Made by a program: the position numbers and the translations under genes | Source: Candidatus Obscuribacterales bacterium | GTDB taxonomy: Bacteria > Cyanobacteriota > Vampirovibrionia > Obscuribacterales > Obscuribacteraceae | Assembly (NCBI GenBank): GCA_949127735.1 | Contig: CASBPX010000098.1 | Location: 1-61,040 of the forward strand | Length of the DNA stretch: 61,040 nt | Direction of reading: 5' to 3' | Part shown: positions 40,774 to 49,635 of the stretch, piece after piece | Layout of the letters: every line of letters begins with the position of its first letter | How positions within the stretch are numbered: position 1 is the stretch's first letter | The notes under the pieces: generated by a model | What the model saw: the letters and a program-made list of their open reading frames with translations, nothing else | Database searches by the model: none | Told to the model about the DNA's origin: nothing

Positions 40774-42339
40774 CTATTGAGCGGGAGCAATAGTTTCTTT
40801 TTCTTCTAAGACAATTTCTTTATCGCCTGAAACCATTACTTTCTTCGCCGGTTCAATGGCGCTTAAATCAGTATTCGTTTCGATTACTTGAGTGTTTGAC
40901 TTGGCCAGGTGATCTGAAATTTTGTCTGAATTCAAAATGTCTGTGATCATCCAATCAAAAATATCTTTTTGACCATCAGCCGGATTAAGCTCATCTCTAA
41001 ACTGAGTATTGACTTTGTTGATAATCGGATTCATTGGTCTGACGCCATCGATAAAAGTCAGGTGGTCTACATTGCGGAATACTCTAGCCAGACCAACATC
41101 TGTTTTGTTTCTGATTCTTTCGAAGTCTGTTTCACGGGCGACAAACTGGGCGCGCTCCACCCCTGGTGGCAAGAAAATAGCGCTGGTAACAGGGGTAATG
41201 CCGTCGTTAAGACCGTAAACAAATGGCGAGCCCGCTTGTTTAGCAATTTTTTTCGAGACTTGCATATTGGTCATGTCTCGATTGATAAATTCTAAAACCG
41301 GATGCTCTCTGCCAAAGTGAGCAGGAAAAGAATTGTTCAAAAGGAAGGCAGGGTAAGATGCGGTTGTTTCAAGGTAACGTTTGAAACCTGGTACAAGATA
41401 TGGACTGGCAATATAACCGCCATAAGTAATCAATTTTTTGCGATCGACTGGAGCACTATTAACTTTGCTCAAGCGCAAATTAATGGTATCGCCCACAGTG
41501 AGTATGCCTTTGGGTCCGAAAGGTAATTTAGATTTAAATGGTCCGGCTTCCGGAATAGCTTCGTCAAAGTTGTCCCAGGCCAGGTCCTCGCGCAGCATGG
41601 AGTTTCTATTGAAATAAAGATGGTAAGCAAGATTGTGATCTATACGTGTCCAGGGCCAGGCGAGGCGTTTGTAGACCGTGTAATTCATCCAGTCTTTGCA
41701 AAACAGCGGCGAGCCGTGAAATGGAGTTCCCATAGTAAACAAAAGGCCGACTTTGGCCTCAATTGTGGGGTCTGTCAGAGCTTCATAAGCTATGTTGCCG
41801 CCCATACTTAATGCCATCATCGAGAGTGGTCGTTGTTTGGCCGCACTGTAAAGCGAGGTTAGGGCATCTTTAAATTTAGGTAGAACAACATCAAATCTAT
41901 CGAGGCTGGAATAGCGAATTAGATAAATTTTGTACCGGGTATTAAATTCTTCATTTTTTACCAGTTTCTCGGCAACTTTCTGCCAGCGGAAGTAAGGGTA
42001 ATATTCACCCCTTAAACCGTGAACCAGTAAGAACGGGCGGCGCTGAGCGAGCGGTTTCTGGTCATATTCGTAAATCTTGACATCGGTTGGTCTTTTCCGC
42101 TGCCTGGTGCCGGCAGGTACGTTGGCAAAGCGATCTGAAACTGAACCGTAGAGAACATTAGATTGTCGAGCCACGTCGGCCGGGGTAGCCAAGCGGGCGG
42201 GGTTGGCCAGGGCTTGAGAGCTGGCGCTGCTTATCAATACAGCCAATCCGAGAGCTAAAAGTCTGGCTGCCGCCTTGGGCGGAACGAAGCCAGTTTCAGA
42301 GTTTGACCGACTACGTGAGAGCCAACTTTGATGGTACAT
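40774..42339 (-). CDS. Secreted lipase-like alpha/beta hydrolase
   Basis: The 521-aa protein (from the ATG at 42339) has a signal segment (AARLLALGLAVLISSASSQALA near 22-45) and an alpha/beta-hydrolase domain: FLLVHGLRGEYYPYF oxyanion-hole region, the nucleophile elbow MMALSMGGNIAYE (Ser near 195), then TMGTPFHGSP, NDGITPVTSAIFLP and VDHLTFIDG (likely Asp and His of the triad). Overall it resembles secreted lipases or esterases (GPI-inositol-deacylase-like, lipase class 2). The open frame continues 16 codons upstream to a TTG, but the ATG gives the better signal peptide. It is head-to-head with the glycosyltransferase gene and upstream of the aspS leader promoter. Confidence 0.8.
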   Translation of the reverse strand: MYHQSWLSRSRSNSETGFVPPKAAARLLALGLAVLISSASSQALANPARLATPADVARQSNVLYGSVSDRFANVPAGTRQRKRPTDVKIYEYDQKPLAQRRPFLLVHGLRGEYYPYFRWQKVAEKLVKNEEFNTRYKIYLIRYSSLDRFDVVLPKFKDALTSLYSAAKQRPLSMMALSMGGNIAYEALTDPTIEAKVGLLFTMGTPFHGSPLFCKDWMNYTVYKRLAWPWTRIDHNLAYHLYFNRNSMLREDLAWDNFDEAIPEAGPFKSKLPFGPKGILTVGDTINLRLSKVNSAPVDRKKLITYGGYIASPYLVPGFKRYLETTASYPAFLLNNSFPAHFGREHPVLEFINRDMTNMQVSKKIAKQAGSPFVYGLNDGITPVTSAIFLPPGVERAQFVARETDFERIRNKTDVGLARVFRNVDHLTFIDGVRPMNPIINKVNTQFRDELNPADGQKDIFDWMITDILNSDKISDHLAKSNTQVIETNTDLSAIEPAKKVMVSGDKEIVLEEKETIAPAQ

Positions 42340-42447
42340 TATTATCTGAAATGACAGGGAAATAGAGGTCGCGCCTTTTTTGAGCAATGCTAGGCGATTT
42401 CATTCTATCAGAATAATTGCGCTACCTCTGGCTTTCAGCCCAATTGG

Positions 42448-43800
42448 TTGGTCCCAAACCGCACGGATGTACTCCTTTTGAATGGAAACAGTAATTCCTC
42501 TAAGACAAGACCAATTCGCATCGGTATGTTTTTCTCCGATACTGGCGGCGGACATCGCAGTGCTACCGAAGCCATCCAGGCAGCCATCCTTTTAGTTGCA
42601 GCCGAGCGCTATCCTCATAGACCGGTAGAAATCACTATAGATAGCGTGGTTGAAAATACCCACCCGCTAAATAGACGTTTCGTGCAGCTCTACAATTACC
42701 TTTTGCGCCATCAGCAATCGGCAATGAAGTATTACTACTGGTTTATCGAAACTTTTAAACCTAATGACTCTGAGCTTGGCTGGAAGATTGCCAAACCATA
42801 TGTAGAGAAGACATTACGTAGCATGCGTGCTGATTTGATCGTCTCAGTCCATCCAATGTCGAATCAATATATCGCTCGTGCCCTTAAAGAAACGGGCATG
42901 AAGGCGCACACAAAGCTTGTCACTGTGGTCACTGATCCCAATGGCGATTTCTGGAGTGGTTGGGCTTGCCAGGCTGCTGATTTGACAATCGCTCCGAATG
43001 ACCTCGCTCACGGTCGGTTGGTTGAACTGGGTGTGGAGCCTTCTAAAATTGCCACCATGGGAATGCCTGTTCATCCGGCTTTTGTCAGCGCTCCTAATTG
43101 CAGTGCTGAGGAATTTTGCCAGTCACTGGGCCTCAGCCCTGACTTACCTACCATCTGTATCAATTCCGGTTGGGCTGGCGGTGGCAACATGCTTGCTATT
43201 TATCGCGCGCTTAAAAATGTCAAACGCAAAATTCAGGTAGTTTTCCTTTGCGGCCACAATCTCAAGTTGTACGAAGCAATTAAACAAGAAGTGGGACGCT
43301 CGTTGATACCAACAGCGGTGCTGCCCTTCCATGACAGTATGTCTGATTTAATGGCTGCCTGCGATCTTATGGTCACCAAAGCTGGTGGCTTAACTTCGTT
43401 CGAGTCTGTCGCCCGTCGCTTGCCTATGGCACTCGATATGATTACAACTCCGATGCCGCAAGAGTTAGGGACAGCTAGAATGTTGGTGGAACAGGGTCTG
43501 GCCACCGCCATTCAAAAACCTGAGCACATAATTGCCGTAGCTGAGAACATTGTTTGCCGTCGCGATATTGATGCCAAGCCTTTACCGGTTAAGCACCAGC
43601 TCGATCAAGTAGACGCTATTTTTAAAATCGCCCATACTCTGGTTGATATGGCATGTGGCGACAATCAATTAACAGATATGCCGATAACAGATTCGCTGAC
43701 CGCAGGTTCGCAGACCACAAGTTCGCAAACAATAGCCATGCAGGCTACGCCATTGCATTCGGTTCATGCAAGCAGACCCCAGCCTTCTGTAGGGTACTAG
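42448..43800 (+). CDS. MGDG-synthase/UgtP-like diacylglycerol glycosyltransferase
   Basis: The 450-aa protein follows the GT28-type monogalactosyldiacylglycerol synthase and processive diacylglycerol glucosyltransferase family: FFSDTGGGHRSATEAI near residue 28, MRADLIVSVHPMSNQYI, VTVVTDPNGDFWSGW, INSGWAGGGNM, VVFLCGHN and the sugar-nucleotide site MVTKAGGLTSFESVARRLPMAL (in part). It would build glycolipids at the inner face of the membrane, replacing phospholipids for instance under phosphate limitation. The C-terminal 50 residues are low complexity (Thr/Ser/Gln-rich). The start is TTG without a clear Shine-Dalgarno. The following alpha/beta hydrolase starts 7 bases downstream and is surely in the same operon. 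Confidence 0.88.
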   Translation: MVPNRTDVLLLNGNSNSSKTRPIRIGMFFSDTGGGHRSATEAIQAAILLVAAERYPHRPVEITIDSVVENTHPLNRRFVQLYNYLLRHQQSAMKYYYWFIETFKPNDSELGWKIAKPYVEKTLRSMRADLIVSVHPMSNQYIARALKETGMKAHTKLVTVVTDPNGDFWSGWACQAADLTIAPNDLAHGRLVELGVEPSKIATMGMPVHPAFVSAPNCSAEEFCQSLGLSPDLPTICINSGWAGGGNMLAIYRALKNVKRKIQVVFLCGHNLKLYEAIKQEVGRSLIPTAVLPFHDSMSDLMAACDLMVTKAGGLTSFESVARRLPMALDMITTPMPQELGTARMLVEQGLATAIQKPEHIIAVAENIVCRRDIDAKPLPVKHQLDQVDAIFKIAHTLVDMACGDNQLTDMPITDSLTAGSQTTSSQTIAMQATPLHSVHASRPQPSVGY

Positions 43801-43807
43801 TTTTCAG

Positions 43808-44542
43808 TTGTTATTGTCGATTCAAAAATTTGAACCTGCCAGTGCTGGAAACGATCAGTTGTCTGACCTGATTTTTTTGCATGGCACAGGATCGGCCGGA
43901 GAAATGTGGAAACATCAGGTCGCATTTTTTACCGCTCTTGGTTATCGCTGTTATGTAATTGATCTGCGCGGCCATGGTATGACGGCAGATCCTGGTGAAC
44001 ATACAGACCTGGCTGTACACCTGAGTGATGTGGTGGAAACTTTAGAAGCTTCCGATATCAAATTTCCGGCGGCCTTCGTCGGACATTCTTTAGGGGCAAT
44101 GATCAGTGTCACCCTGGCCCAAAGTCGGCCGGAGATGTTCAAGACAATACTGGCAGCCGGTCTGCCCGGTCGTGTGCTTAAGCCAGTTACTTATGTCTTC
44201 AAATTATTCATGGAACATTCGTACGATCATGTCAAAAAATCGAATATGCACAAGAATTGGAACTGGCGCAATCGCACTTTAATGGAAACCAACAAGCATT
44301 CTCTGGAACAAATAGTGCTTAACTTCGGCGACCTTGATTTCGTGTCGCAAGTGCCCCAGCTGAATTGTACTTTGCACATTGCTGCCGGCCGTTTTGATCC
44401 TGTGGCGCCGTGCCACTATGCCGTGCAAATTCATAAAAAAATTCCCAATTCCACCCTCAAGGTTTTTGAATTAGGTGGTCACAATTTTATGGACAATTTT
44501 AGAGATTCATTCAATCAGTGGATTTTATCTGGCCTTAAATAG
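43808..44542 (+). CDS. Alpha/beta hydrolase
   Basis: The 244-aa cytoplasmic hydrolase has FLHGTGSAGEMWKHQ (oxyanion region, near 24), LRGHGMT, the nucleophile elbow FVGHSLGAMIS (Ser near 94), GRFDPVAP (Asp near 200) and GGHNFMDNF (His near 227), a complete Ser-Asp-His triad. The typical family members are esterases, lipases or lactonases; the substrate is unknown. It begins 7 bases after the glycolipid glycosyltransferase, suggesting a lipid substrate. The start is TTG. It is tail-to-tail with the next gene, the two stops being adjacent with no base between. Confidence 0.88.
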   Translation: MLLSIQKFEPASAGNDQLSDLIFLHGTGSAGEMWKHQVAFFTALGYRCYVIDLRGHGMTADPGEHTDLAVHLSDVVETLEASDIKFPAAFVGHSLGAMISVTLAQSRPEMFKTILAAGLPGRVLKPVTYVFKLFMEHSYDHVKKSNMHKNWNWRNRTLMETNKHSLEQIVLNFGDLDFVSQVPQLNCTLHIAAGRFDPVAPCHYAVQIHKKIPNSTLKVFELGGHNFMDNFRDSFNQWILSGLK

Positions 44543-45889
44543 TTAAGGCATATGCAAAGTTTTTTTCAGCCAGCTGAAAAGCTTTTGGCTTTTTTCCATC
44601 AATGAATCGGTCACCGGTTCTTTATTGAAGTCTTTCAGTGCGGCTGGCTCGGTGCTATTTAAAGTCGGCCCCTTGCGTGCGTCGGCAGCAGCAGCAGCGG
44701 ATGGACCTTTATCGAATTCATTGTCTTCCAGAATAGCCTTGCGCGTAAAACTATTGTCGGCATGTTCATCGTTTTCGTTGTCATCCATCAGCTCGCCGAG
44801 CGTACCGTTGTCATTGCTATCAGTCGACTGCCTGGAGGCTTTAGCCGGCAGCTCCACCGCTTTGTCGCCAAATAATTCTTTGTCTCTTCGTGCTTTATCT
44901 TCTCTTTGTTCGCGCGCTGATGTCGGTGCTTCATTGTCATTCAAATCAATCAATGCGGAAGGATCGCCGCCAACAAGCTTTCCTAGGGTCGAAAGTTTGT
45001 ACAACAAATCTGCTGGAATGAGCATGTCTGGACGCCTGGCTTTAACCAGTTCGTGGGTATCTTGAGGGGCCGAAATAATACGGCGAATGCGCCTGCCATC
45101 GGCCAGAAAAATAACAGCTTCGCCTGTTTCTTCTGAAAACATGAAAGCTTCGCCGGCCTTCAAGCTGCCTGTGCCATTGACGCTCAAATATTTCAGGCGC
45201 TTGGCCCAATCATCATTTTCAAGTACGACTCTAGGTGCGACTTTTGCGGTGGTTACTTTCGCCTCGCTTTTTAGCTCGGTTTTACCGCTGTCTTTTGTAC
45301 TGTCTTTTGTATTTTCTTTGCTGCTGTCGGCTGAGAATATTAAAGTAGCCTTGCCTGATGGGCGCACCGCTATCGGTGCCCGTTCAGCGGCTGTGACTAT
45401 CGGTTTATCTGCCAGGCCGAGTGAGCGAGTTAATTCTTGAGCGGCTCCGCCTGTGTTACCGGCTTCAAGGCGCACTGTGGCCAAAAGAATGCGGGCCTCA
45501 CGAAAGCTGGGATCTACTGCCAGTGCCTGACAAAGACTTGACTCTGCCAGCTTGGGATAACCTTTGCTGCGGAAAATTAGTGCCTGTTCGTAAAAGGCTC
45601 TGATACACCGTGGGTTTTCTTTGATTGCTTGTAAAAATTCAATTAGAGCGCGATTAACGTCGCCACTCTTTTTATACACCAGGCCTTGATCGAAATGCTT
45701 TGATAATGTGATTGATGACGTGGTCGGCTTTAGCCCGGGCACTACAGCTGGTGCCGGTGTTGACACCGGAGTTGACATTGATGAGAGGTAAACAGGCCGA
45801 GTTTTGCTCTCTGCCTCAGAGGGGCAGATTGAAGTTGGTGACAGCAGAATGGTTAGTGCCAGACTAAGCTTCAGTGAATCAGCTTTCAA
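44543..45889 (-). CDS. Secreted TPR protein with charged C terminus
   Basis: The 448-aa protein has a signal peptide (LALTILLSPTSICPSEA), a short TPR block (about 65-160: HFDQGLVYKKSGDVNRALIEFLQAIKENP, in part) and a beta-rich middle (about 225-300) containing DGRRIRRIISAPQDT. A long Asp/Glu/Lys-rich C-terminal region ends in an amphipathic SQKLFSWLKKTLHMP helix. The Lys/Asp/Thr linker near 195-215 is repetitive (KENTKDSTKDSGKTE). No enzymatic motif. The start is TTG with AAGAG just before it. It ends exactly where the convergent hydrolase gene ends. Confidence 0.75.
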   Translation of the reverse strand: MKADSLKLSLALTILLSPTSICPSEAESKTRPVYLSSMSTPVSTPAPAVVPGLKPTTSSITLSKHFDQGLVYKKSGDVNRALIEFLQAIKENPRCIRAFYEQALIFRSKGYPKLAESSLCQALAVDPSFREARILLATVRLEAGNTGGAAQELTRSLGLADKPIVTAAERAPIAVRPSGKATLIFSADSSKENTKDSTKDSGKTELKSEAKVTTAKVAPRVVLENDDWAKRLKYLSVNGTGSLKAGEAFMFSEETGEAVIFLADGRRIRRIISAPQDTHELVKARRPDMLIPADLLYKLSTLGKLVGGDPSALIDLNDNEAPTSAREQREDKARRDKELFGDKAVELPAKASRQSTDSNDNGTLGELMDDNENDEHADNSFTRKAILEDNEFDKGPSAAAAADARKGPTLNSTEPAALKDFNKEPVTDSLMEKSQKLFSWLKKTLHMP

Positions 45890-45989
45890 TCTCTTGATTT
45901 GCCTTAAGCAGGAGCCCGTCTATAGTACACCACTTCCTTGCAACTCAATGAGCGTTTGTCATGCTCGACAGGGGAGTTGTTAGCGATTT

Positions 45990-46475
45990 TTAATTGCCTT
46001 TGATGAACACGCGCTCCAGATTGCGCATTTTAGTTTTCCAGGTCGGCTCTTTTTGCGATTTAAGAATTTGCACCAGCACTGTTTTCATTCCTGCTCGATA
46101 GCCACCCCATATATCGGTCAGAGGGCGATCGCCAATGACAGCCACCTGGTGAGCGTCTAATTGAAAATCGGCCATCAGCTTGTGAAAGGTTTTTCGGCTT
46201 GGTTTGGCCGCCCGGCCAACCACCGGGATGGTGAGAATGTTGCGAATCTGATCTAAATAAACCTCATTTTTATTATTACTGGCAATTGCCACGCTAAAGC
46301 GCTGGCAAGCCCGCTCAAGCCAGGCGCTGGCTTCGGGGGTGAGCTTAGCTGAATGGGGCTCAACCAGGGTGCTGTCGAGATCTAATATCAATCCTTTGAT
46401 GCCCGCCTGCGCCAGCATTTCAATGTCTATATCTGTAATATCACCCTCAATCAGGTAATCTGGTTTCAGGAACAC
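45990..46475 (-). CDS. YqeG-family HAD phosphatase
   Basis: The 161-aa HAD-superfamily subclass IIIA protein has the catalytic loop LILDLDSTLVEP near residue 30 (Asp nucleophile DxDxT), IASNNKNE (motif II Ser), AKPSRKTF (motif III Lys) and VIGDRPLTDIWGGYRAGM (motif IV acidic residues). It matches YqeG of Bacillus and the related phosphatidylglycerophosphatase GEP4, so phosphatidylglycerophosphate dephosphorylation is possible. The length is typical. The start is GTG with a weak ribosome-binding site. It is head-to-head with uppS, which begins 112 bases away. Confidence 0.9.
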   Translation of the reverse strand: MFLKPDYLIEGDITDIDIEMLAQAGIKGLILDLDSTLVEPHSAKLTPEASAWLERACQRFSVAIASNNKNEVYLDQIRNILTIPVVGRAAKPSRKTFHKLMADFQLDAHQVAVIGDRPLTDIWGGYRAGMKTVLVQILKSQKEPTWKTKMRNLERVFIKGN

Positions 46476-46587
46476 TTTGTTTTCTCTGGCGACGGGTACT
46501 TAAATAACTAGTCTAAAATACCAGGCTTTGCCACATGGCTTTGCAAAAGCTTCTTAGACATGGCCCTGAGCGCTAAAATGGCAAATA

Positions 46588-47385
46588 GTGAGTTTACGCG
46601 TGAAAGCCTTGCACCGCACAAAATTTTCCAAAACCAATAAAGCTGAACCGGCGACCCAATCTGACGCTGAACTTTCTCCGCTGGCCCCTTTGCCGGTAGA
46701 CCATGTTGCCATTATTATGGACGGCAACAGGCGCTGGGCCGACAAACGCCACTTCCCCCGCTTGAAAGGCCATCAAGAAGGCGTTAAAAGCCTAAAGCGC
46801 CTGGTTAAGCACGTAGGAGCCATTGGCCTCAAGTATCTAACGGTTTATGCTTTTTCGTCCGAGAACTGGCAGCGCAGCTCAGACGAAGTCAATTATCTTT
46901 TCGACCTTTTTGGCAGGGCCCTGACAGAAGAATTTGACGAGCTTTCAAGAAATGGCGTCAGGCTGCGCTTCATTGGACAGTTAGACAAAGTACCTGCCAA
47001 TTTACGCCGTTCCATGTTTGAGACCATGGAAAAAACTAAAAACAACACCGGCCTAAATTTGCAGGTGGCGGTTAATTATGGTGCTCGGGTGGAAATAACC
47101 GACGCCTTGCGCTCAATTGCACTGTTAGTGCAAAAAGGCCAATTGAAACCGGAAGAAATTACCGAAGAGCTTGTGGCCAGCCATCTTTATACAAGTGGCA
47201 TTCCTGATCCTGGTCTTTTGATTCGCACCGGTGGCGACATGCGCTTGAGCAATTATCTGTTGTGGCAAGCGGCTTACACCGAAATTTTCGTTTCGCCTGT
47301 GCTCTGGCCCGAATTTTTACCAGAAGACTTTGATCAAGCGCTGCGTGATTTTGGCGGTCGCAGCAGACGTTGGGGCGGCGACTAA
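46588..47385 (+). CDS. uppS: Isoprenyl transferase (undecaprenyl diphosphate synthase)
   Basis: The 265-aa cis-prenyltransferase carries the signature HVAIIMDGNRRWADKRH near residue 39 (catalytic Asp), GHQEGVKSLKRLVK, YAFSSENWQRS, VNYGARVEI and the C-terminal DPGLLIRTGGDMRLSNYLLWQAAYTE (in part). It condenses isopentenyl diphosphates on farnesyl diphosphate to make the C55 lipid carrier for peptidoglycan and polysaccharide synthesis. The first 35 residues are an extra, Lys- and Ser-rich tail. The start is GTG. It converges on the SLH-domain gene with 27 bases between stops. Confidence 0.96.
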   Translation: MSLRVKALHRTKFSKTNKAEPATQSDAELSPLAPLPVDHVAIIMDGNRRWADKRHFPRLKGHQEGVKSLKRLVKHVGAIGLKYLTVYAFSSENWQRSSDEVNYLFDLFGRALTEEFDELSRNGVRLRFIGQLDKVPANLRRSMFETMEKTKNNTGLNLQVAVNYGARVEITDALRSIALLVQKGQLKPEEITEELVASHLYTSGIPDPGLLIRTGGDMRLSNYLLWQAAYTEIFVSPVLWPEFLPEDFDQALRDFGGRSRRWGGD

Positions 47386-47412
47386 CTAATTATTGCTGCG
47401 CCTAAGCTGTGG

Positions 47413-47577
47413 CTAATACTGAGGCTGTTGCTGATATTGCGGTTGTGGCTGATATGGGGGCTGTTGAGGCTGATATTGCGGTTGTGGCTGATATGGGGGC
47501 TGTTGCGGATAACCTTGAGGCTGATACTGAGGCTGTTGCTGATATTGCGGCTGGGGCTGATATTGCGGCTGTTGCGG
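47413..47577 (-). repeat. In-gene tandem repeat encoding QPQYQP units
   Basis: The 3' end of the SLH-protein gene is built of tandem units such as CAGCCACAACCGCAATATCA and variants, encoding QPQYQ, PPYQPQ and similar blocks. Longer second-order repeats (about 60 bases) are visible in 47430-47505. Such DNA is prone to copy-number change and assembly error. Confidence 0.85.
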
Positions 47578-49194
47578 CGGCGCATAGTATGGAGCCACCG
47601 CTGCAGCTGCCGTTATTTGCATAGACTCGTCGAGCTGCACAGGCAGCTGCGTTCCAGCTTTAAATACTACTTCAGACCCTTTGCGCACCCCGGCGCCAAC
47701 CAGGCCAACACCGGCACCAATGGCGGTGCCAAAGACGGCACCCATCCCGGTGGCACGACCGACCTGCCCGTTCGATGTGGCGCCGACAATGGCTCCCAGT
47801 CCAGTGCCCAGTGCGGCTCCGCCACCGGCGCCAATACCAGTTGTGAGCAGGCCTTTGCCCACTCTGCCGGCAGTGCTACCGCCGGTGAGGCGCACTTCAT
47901 TACCATCTACCGATGCTGAAAGAGGAAAGCGCCTGCCGTCAGGCGTTTGAATCGTGGTGAAGCGAATGTCAATTTTTCCGTTGGCGCCAAAGCGAAAGCG
48001 TTTTGCTGAGACCACGTTGCTTACCTGGCCAATTAAGGTGCTGCCTGCAGGCACTACTTCTACACCACCTGAATAAATCGGCGATGGCAAAGTAGCCTCA
48101 ACTGATTCGCCAGGCACAGTTGAGCCTGAATCCATCGTATTTTTCAAAGAAGCCTGAAATTTAGTGCCGGCGCCCACAGTCATGACTCGCCCGGAGAGCG
48201 GCTGCTGATAACCACCAGCCTGGCCATATTGAGGTGGATAGCCAGCCGGTGGTTGAGCATAAGCTTGTTGTGGCGGTTGTTGATATGGTTGCTGCGGTGG
48301 TGTGGCGCCAAAAGTTTCGGGTTGGCCTTCATGCTGAACGCCGCCCTGCCAGCCACCTTGAGTTGGCGGGGTGGGCTGATAATTTTGCCGGGGCGCTTGT
48401 GCTGGTTGATATTGCGTGGGTGGTGCCTGATATTGAGGAGGCTGAGCTTGAGGTTGAGCCATAATCGGAGTTTCAGCCTGGAATTGAGGCTGTTTTGGTT
48501 TGGGATTGGCCAGAGCCAAATTGACGGCTTGCCGTTTTTTGTAGTCACTAAGTTTGCTTAAGAGCGCCGCGGTGTCGCCACGTGAAGCGATGGCGCTGGC
48601 ATCAATAGTAGTATCACCAGTTTTATCAACGAGAATGCCGGCCAGCTCTGCCTGGGCAATTCCGGCCGCCGCCCAGTCTGGAACTTTGCTTTTATCTGTG
48701 AACTTTGCCAGAGTTTTGGCAGTGGTGCCATCATCAGGAACGCTTGTGCCAAGAGTGCGCGAAATGATTGAAATCATCTCACCTCGCTGCATAAATTGCT
48801 TTGGCCTGAAGCCGTCGGCATAACCGGCAATGTAATTATTTCGCACAATAATTTCTACCGGTTTGTAAAACCAGTCGCTCGGATTAACGTCAGCAAAAGT
48901 TTGTTTCTCAGGTACAGCCTGGTTTTCGATGCCTAGAACTTTTACCAACCAACTGGCTAATTGCGCGCGTGTTACCGGATCAGCAGCACGGAATTTGCCG
49001 TCTGCTTCTGCGCTGATCACACCTTGATCAGACAGGGAGTTGATGTATTTTTCGGTCCAGTTGCCGGTCAGATCAATAAAGCGCGCAGCGTCGGCAGCTT
49101 GAGGAATGGCATAGTAAGCAAAGGCAGATAGAGCGATAGAAGAAGCCATCGCCACTGCAAATGTTTTCAATTTGATCAGTGTTCTAGTCGGCAC
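47413..49194 (-). CDS. SLH-domain envelope protein with VirB10-like region
   Basis: The 593-aa protein has a signal peptide, then three S-layer-homology units (about 38-215: FIDLTGNWTEKYINSLSDQGVI, FADVNPSDWFYKPVEIIVRNNYIAGY and FTDKSKVPDWAAAGIAQAELAGIL, each in part) that bind cell-wall polymer. A Gln/Pro/Tyr-rich linker follows. Then comes a region (about 335-545) laid out like the C-terminal domain of VirB10/TrbI: VGAGTKFQASL, VPGESVEA, VPAGSTLIGQV, IRFTTIQTPDGRRFPL, a Gly-zipper hydrophobic stretch, and FKAGTQLPVQLDE. The last 55 residues are QPQYQ repeats. The start is GTG with AGGTG upstream. It is the last gene after a lipoprotein and a roadblock protein. Confidence 0.85.
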   Translation of the reverse strand: MPTRTLIKLKTFAVAMASSIALSAFAYYAIPQAADAARFIDLTGNWTEKYINSLSDQGVISAEADGKFRAADPVTRAQLASWLVKVLGIENQAVPEKQTFADVNPSDWFYKPVEIIVRNNYIAGYADGFRPKQFMQRGEMISIISRTLGTSVPDDGTTAKTLAKFTDKSKVPDWAAAGIAQAELAGILVDKTGDTTIDASAIASRGDTAALLSKLSDYKKRQAVNLALANPKPKQPQFQAETPIMAQPQAQPPQYQAPPTQYQPAQAPRQNYQPTPPTQGGWQGGVQHEGQPETFGATPPQQPYQQPPQQAYAQPPAGYPPQYGQAGGYQQPLSGRVMTVGAGTKFQASLKNTMDSGSTVPGESVEATLPSPIYSGGVEVVPAGSTLIGQVSNVVSAKRFRFGANGKIDIRFTTIQTPDGRRFPLSASVDGNEVRLTGGSTAGRVGKGLLTTGIGAGGGAALGTGLGAIVGATSNGQVGRATGMGAVFGTAIGAGVGLVGAGVRKGSEVVFKAGTQLPVQLDESMQITAAAAVAPYYAPPQQPQYQPQPQYQQQPQYQPQGYPQQPPYQPQPQYQPQQPPYQPQPQYQQQPQY

Positions 49195-49210
49195 GGAGCA
49201 CCTGAAAAGT

Positions 49211-49588
49211 TTAGCTCAGCATCCCTTCCAATGATCTACCCTGTTCTTCCACTGATCTAATCAATCCTTCCAGATTGATGCGTTGACCTTTAGCCGTCAG
49301 TACTACGAGAAAATGGCCAGCAGCCTCATAAAAGTGCAAAATGCCTTGATCTGTGAGCAGAGTCATTTGAATTAAATTGCCTCTGTTCATTCGTTGAATG
49401 GAGACGTCATTATTGGAAAACAATGTGGCTGAAAGCGCACCGATAGTAGATATATCAACTTCAGCAGGCAGACTGCTCGACACTACCGAACCATCTCGAC
49501 CAACCAGCAAACAACCGAGAATGCCATGTTTGCCGTTCAGTGAATTAAGCAAAGTTTTGAGTTGAGCAGCCGATTCAGGTGTAACCAT
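49211..49588 (-). CDS. Roadblock/LC7-domain protein (MglB-like)
   Basis: The 125-aa protein is a single roadblock/LC7 domain: GILGCLLVGRDGSVVSSSLP, IGALSATLFSNND, and ILHFYEAAGHFLVVLTAKG. Proteins of this fold regulate MglA-type GTPases as GAP or scaffold, or serve in type IV pilus and gliding control. The window also encodes an MglA-like GTPase at 2808-3386, a plausible but non-adjacent partner. AGGA upstream of the ATG supports the start. It is in a three-gene leftward run between a lipoprotein-like gene and the SLH protein (16-47 base gaps). Confidence 0.88.
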   Translation of the reverse strand: MVTPESAAQLKTLLNSLNGKHGILGCLLVGRDGSVVSSSLPAEVDISTIGALSATLFSNNDVSIQRMNRGNLIQMTLLTDQGILHFYEAAGHFLVVLTAKGQRINLEGLIRSVEEQGRSLEGMLS

Positions 49589-49635
49589 TGATCCTATTCC
49601 TTTTTACTTTCGTTTCTTTTTTGTTCAAGAGCTAC

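Noticed and set aside
47408..47950. Several plus-strand open frames of Leu/Ile/Trp or Ala/Asp repeats
   Set aside because: They are antisense shadows of the QPQYQ and Gly-rich regions of the SLH protein.
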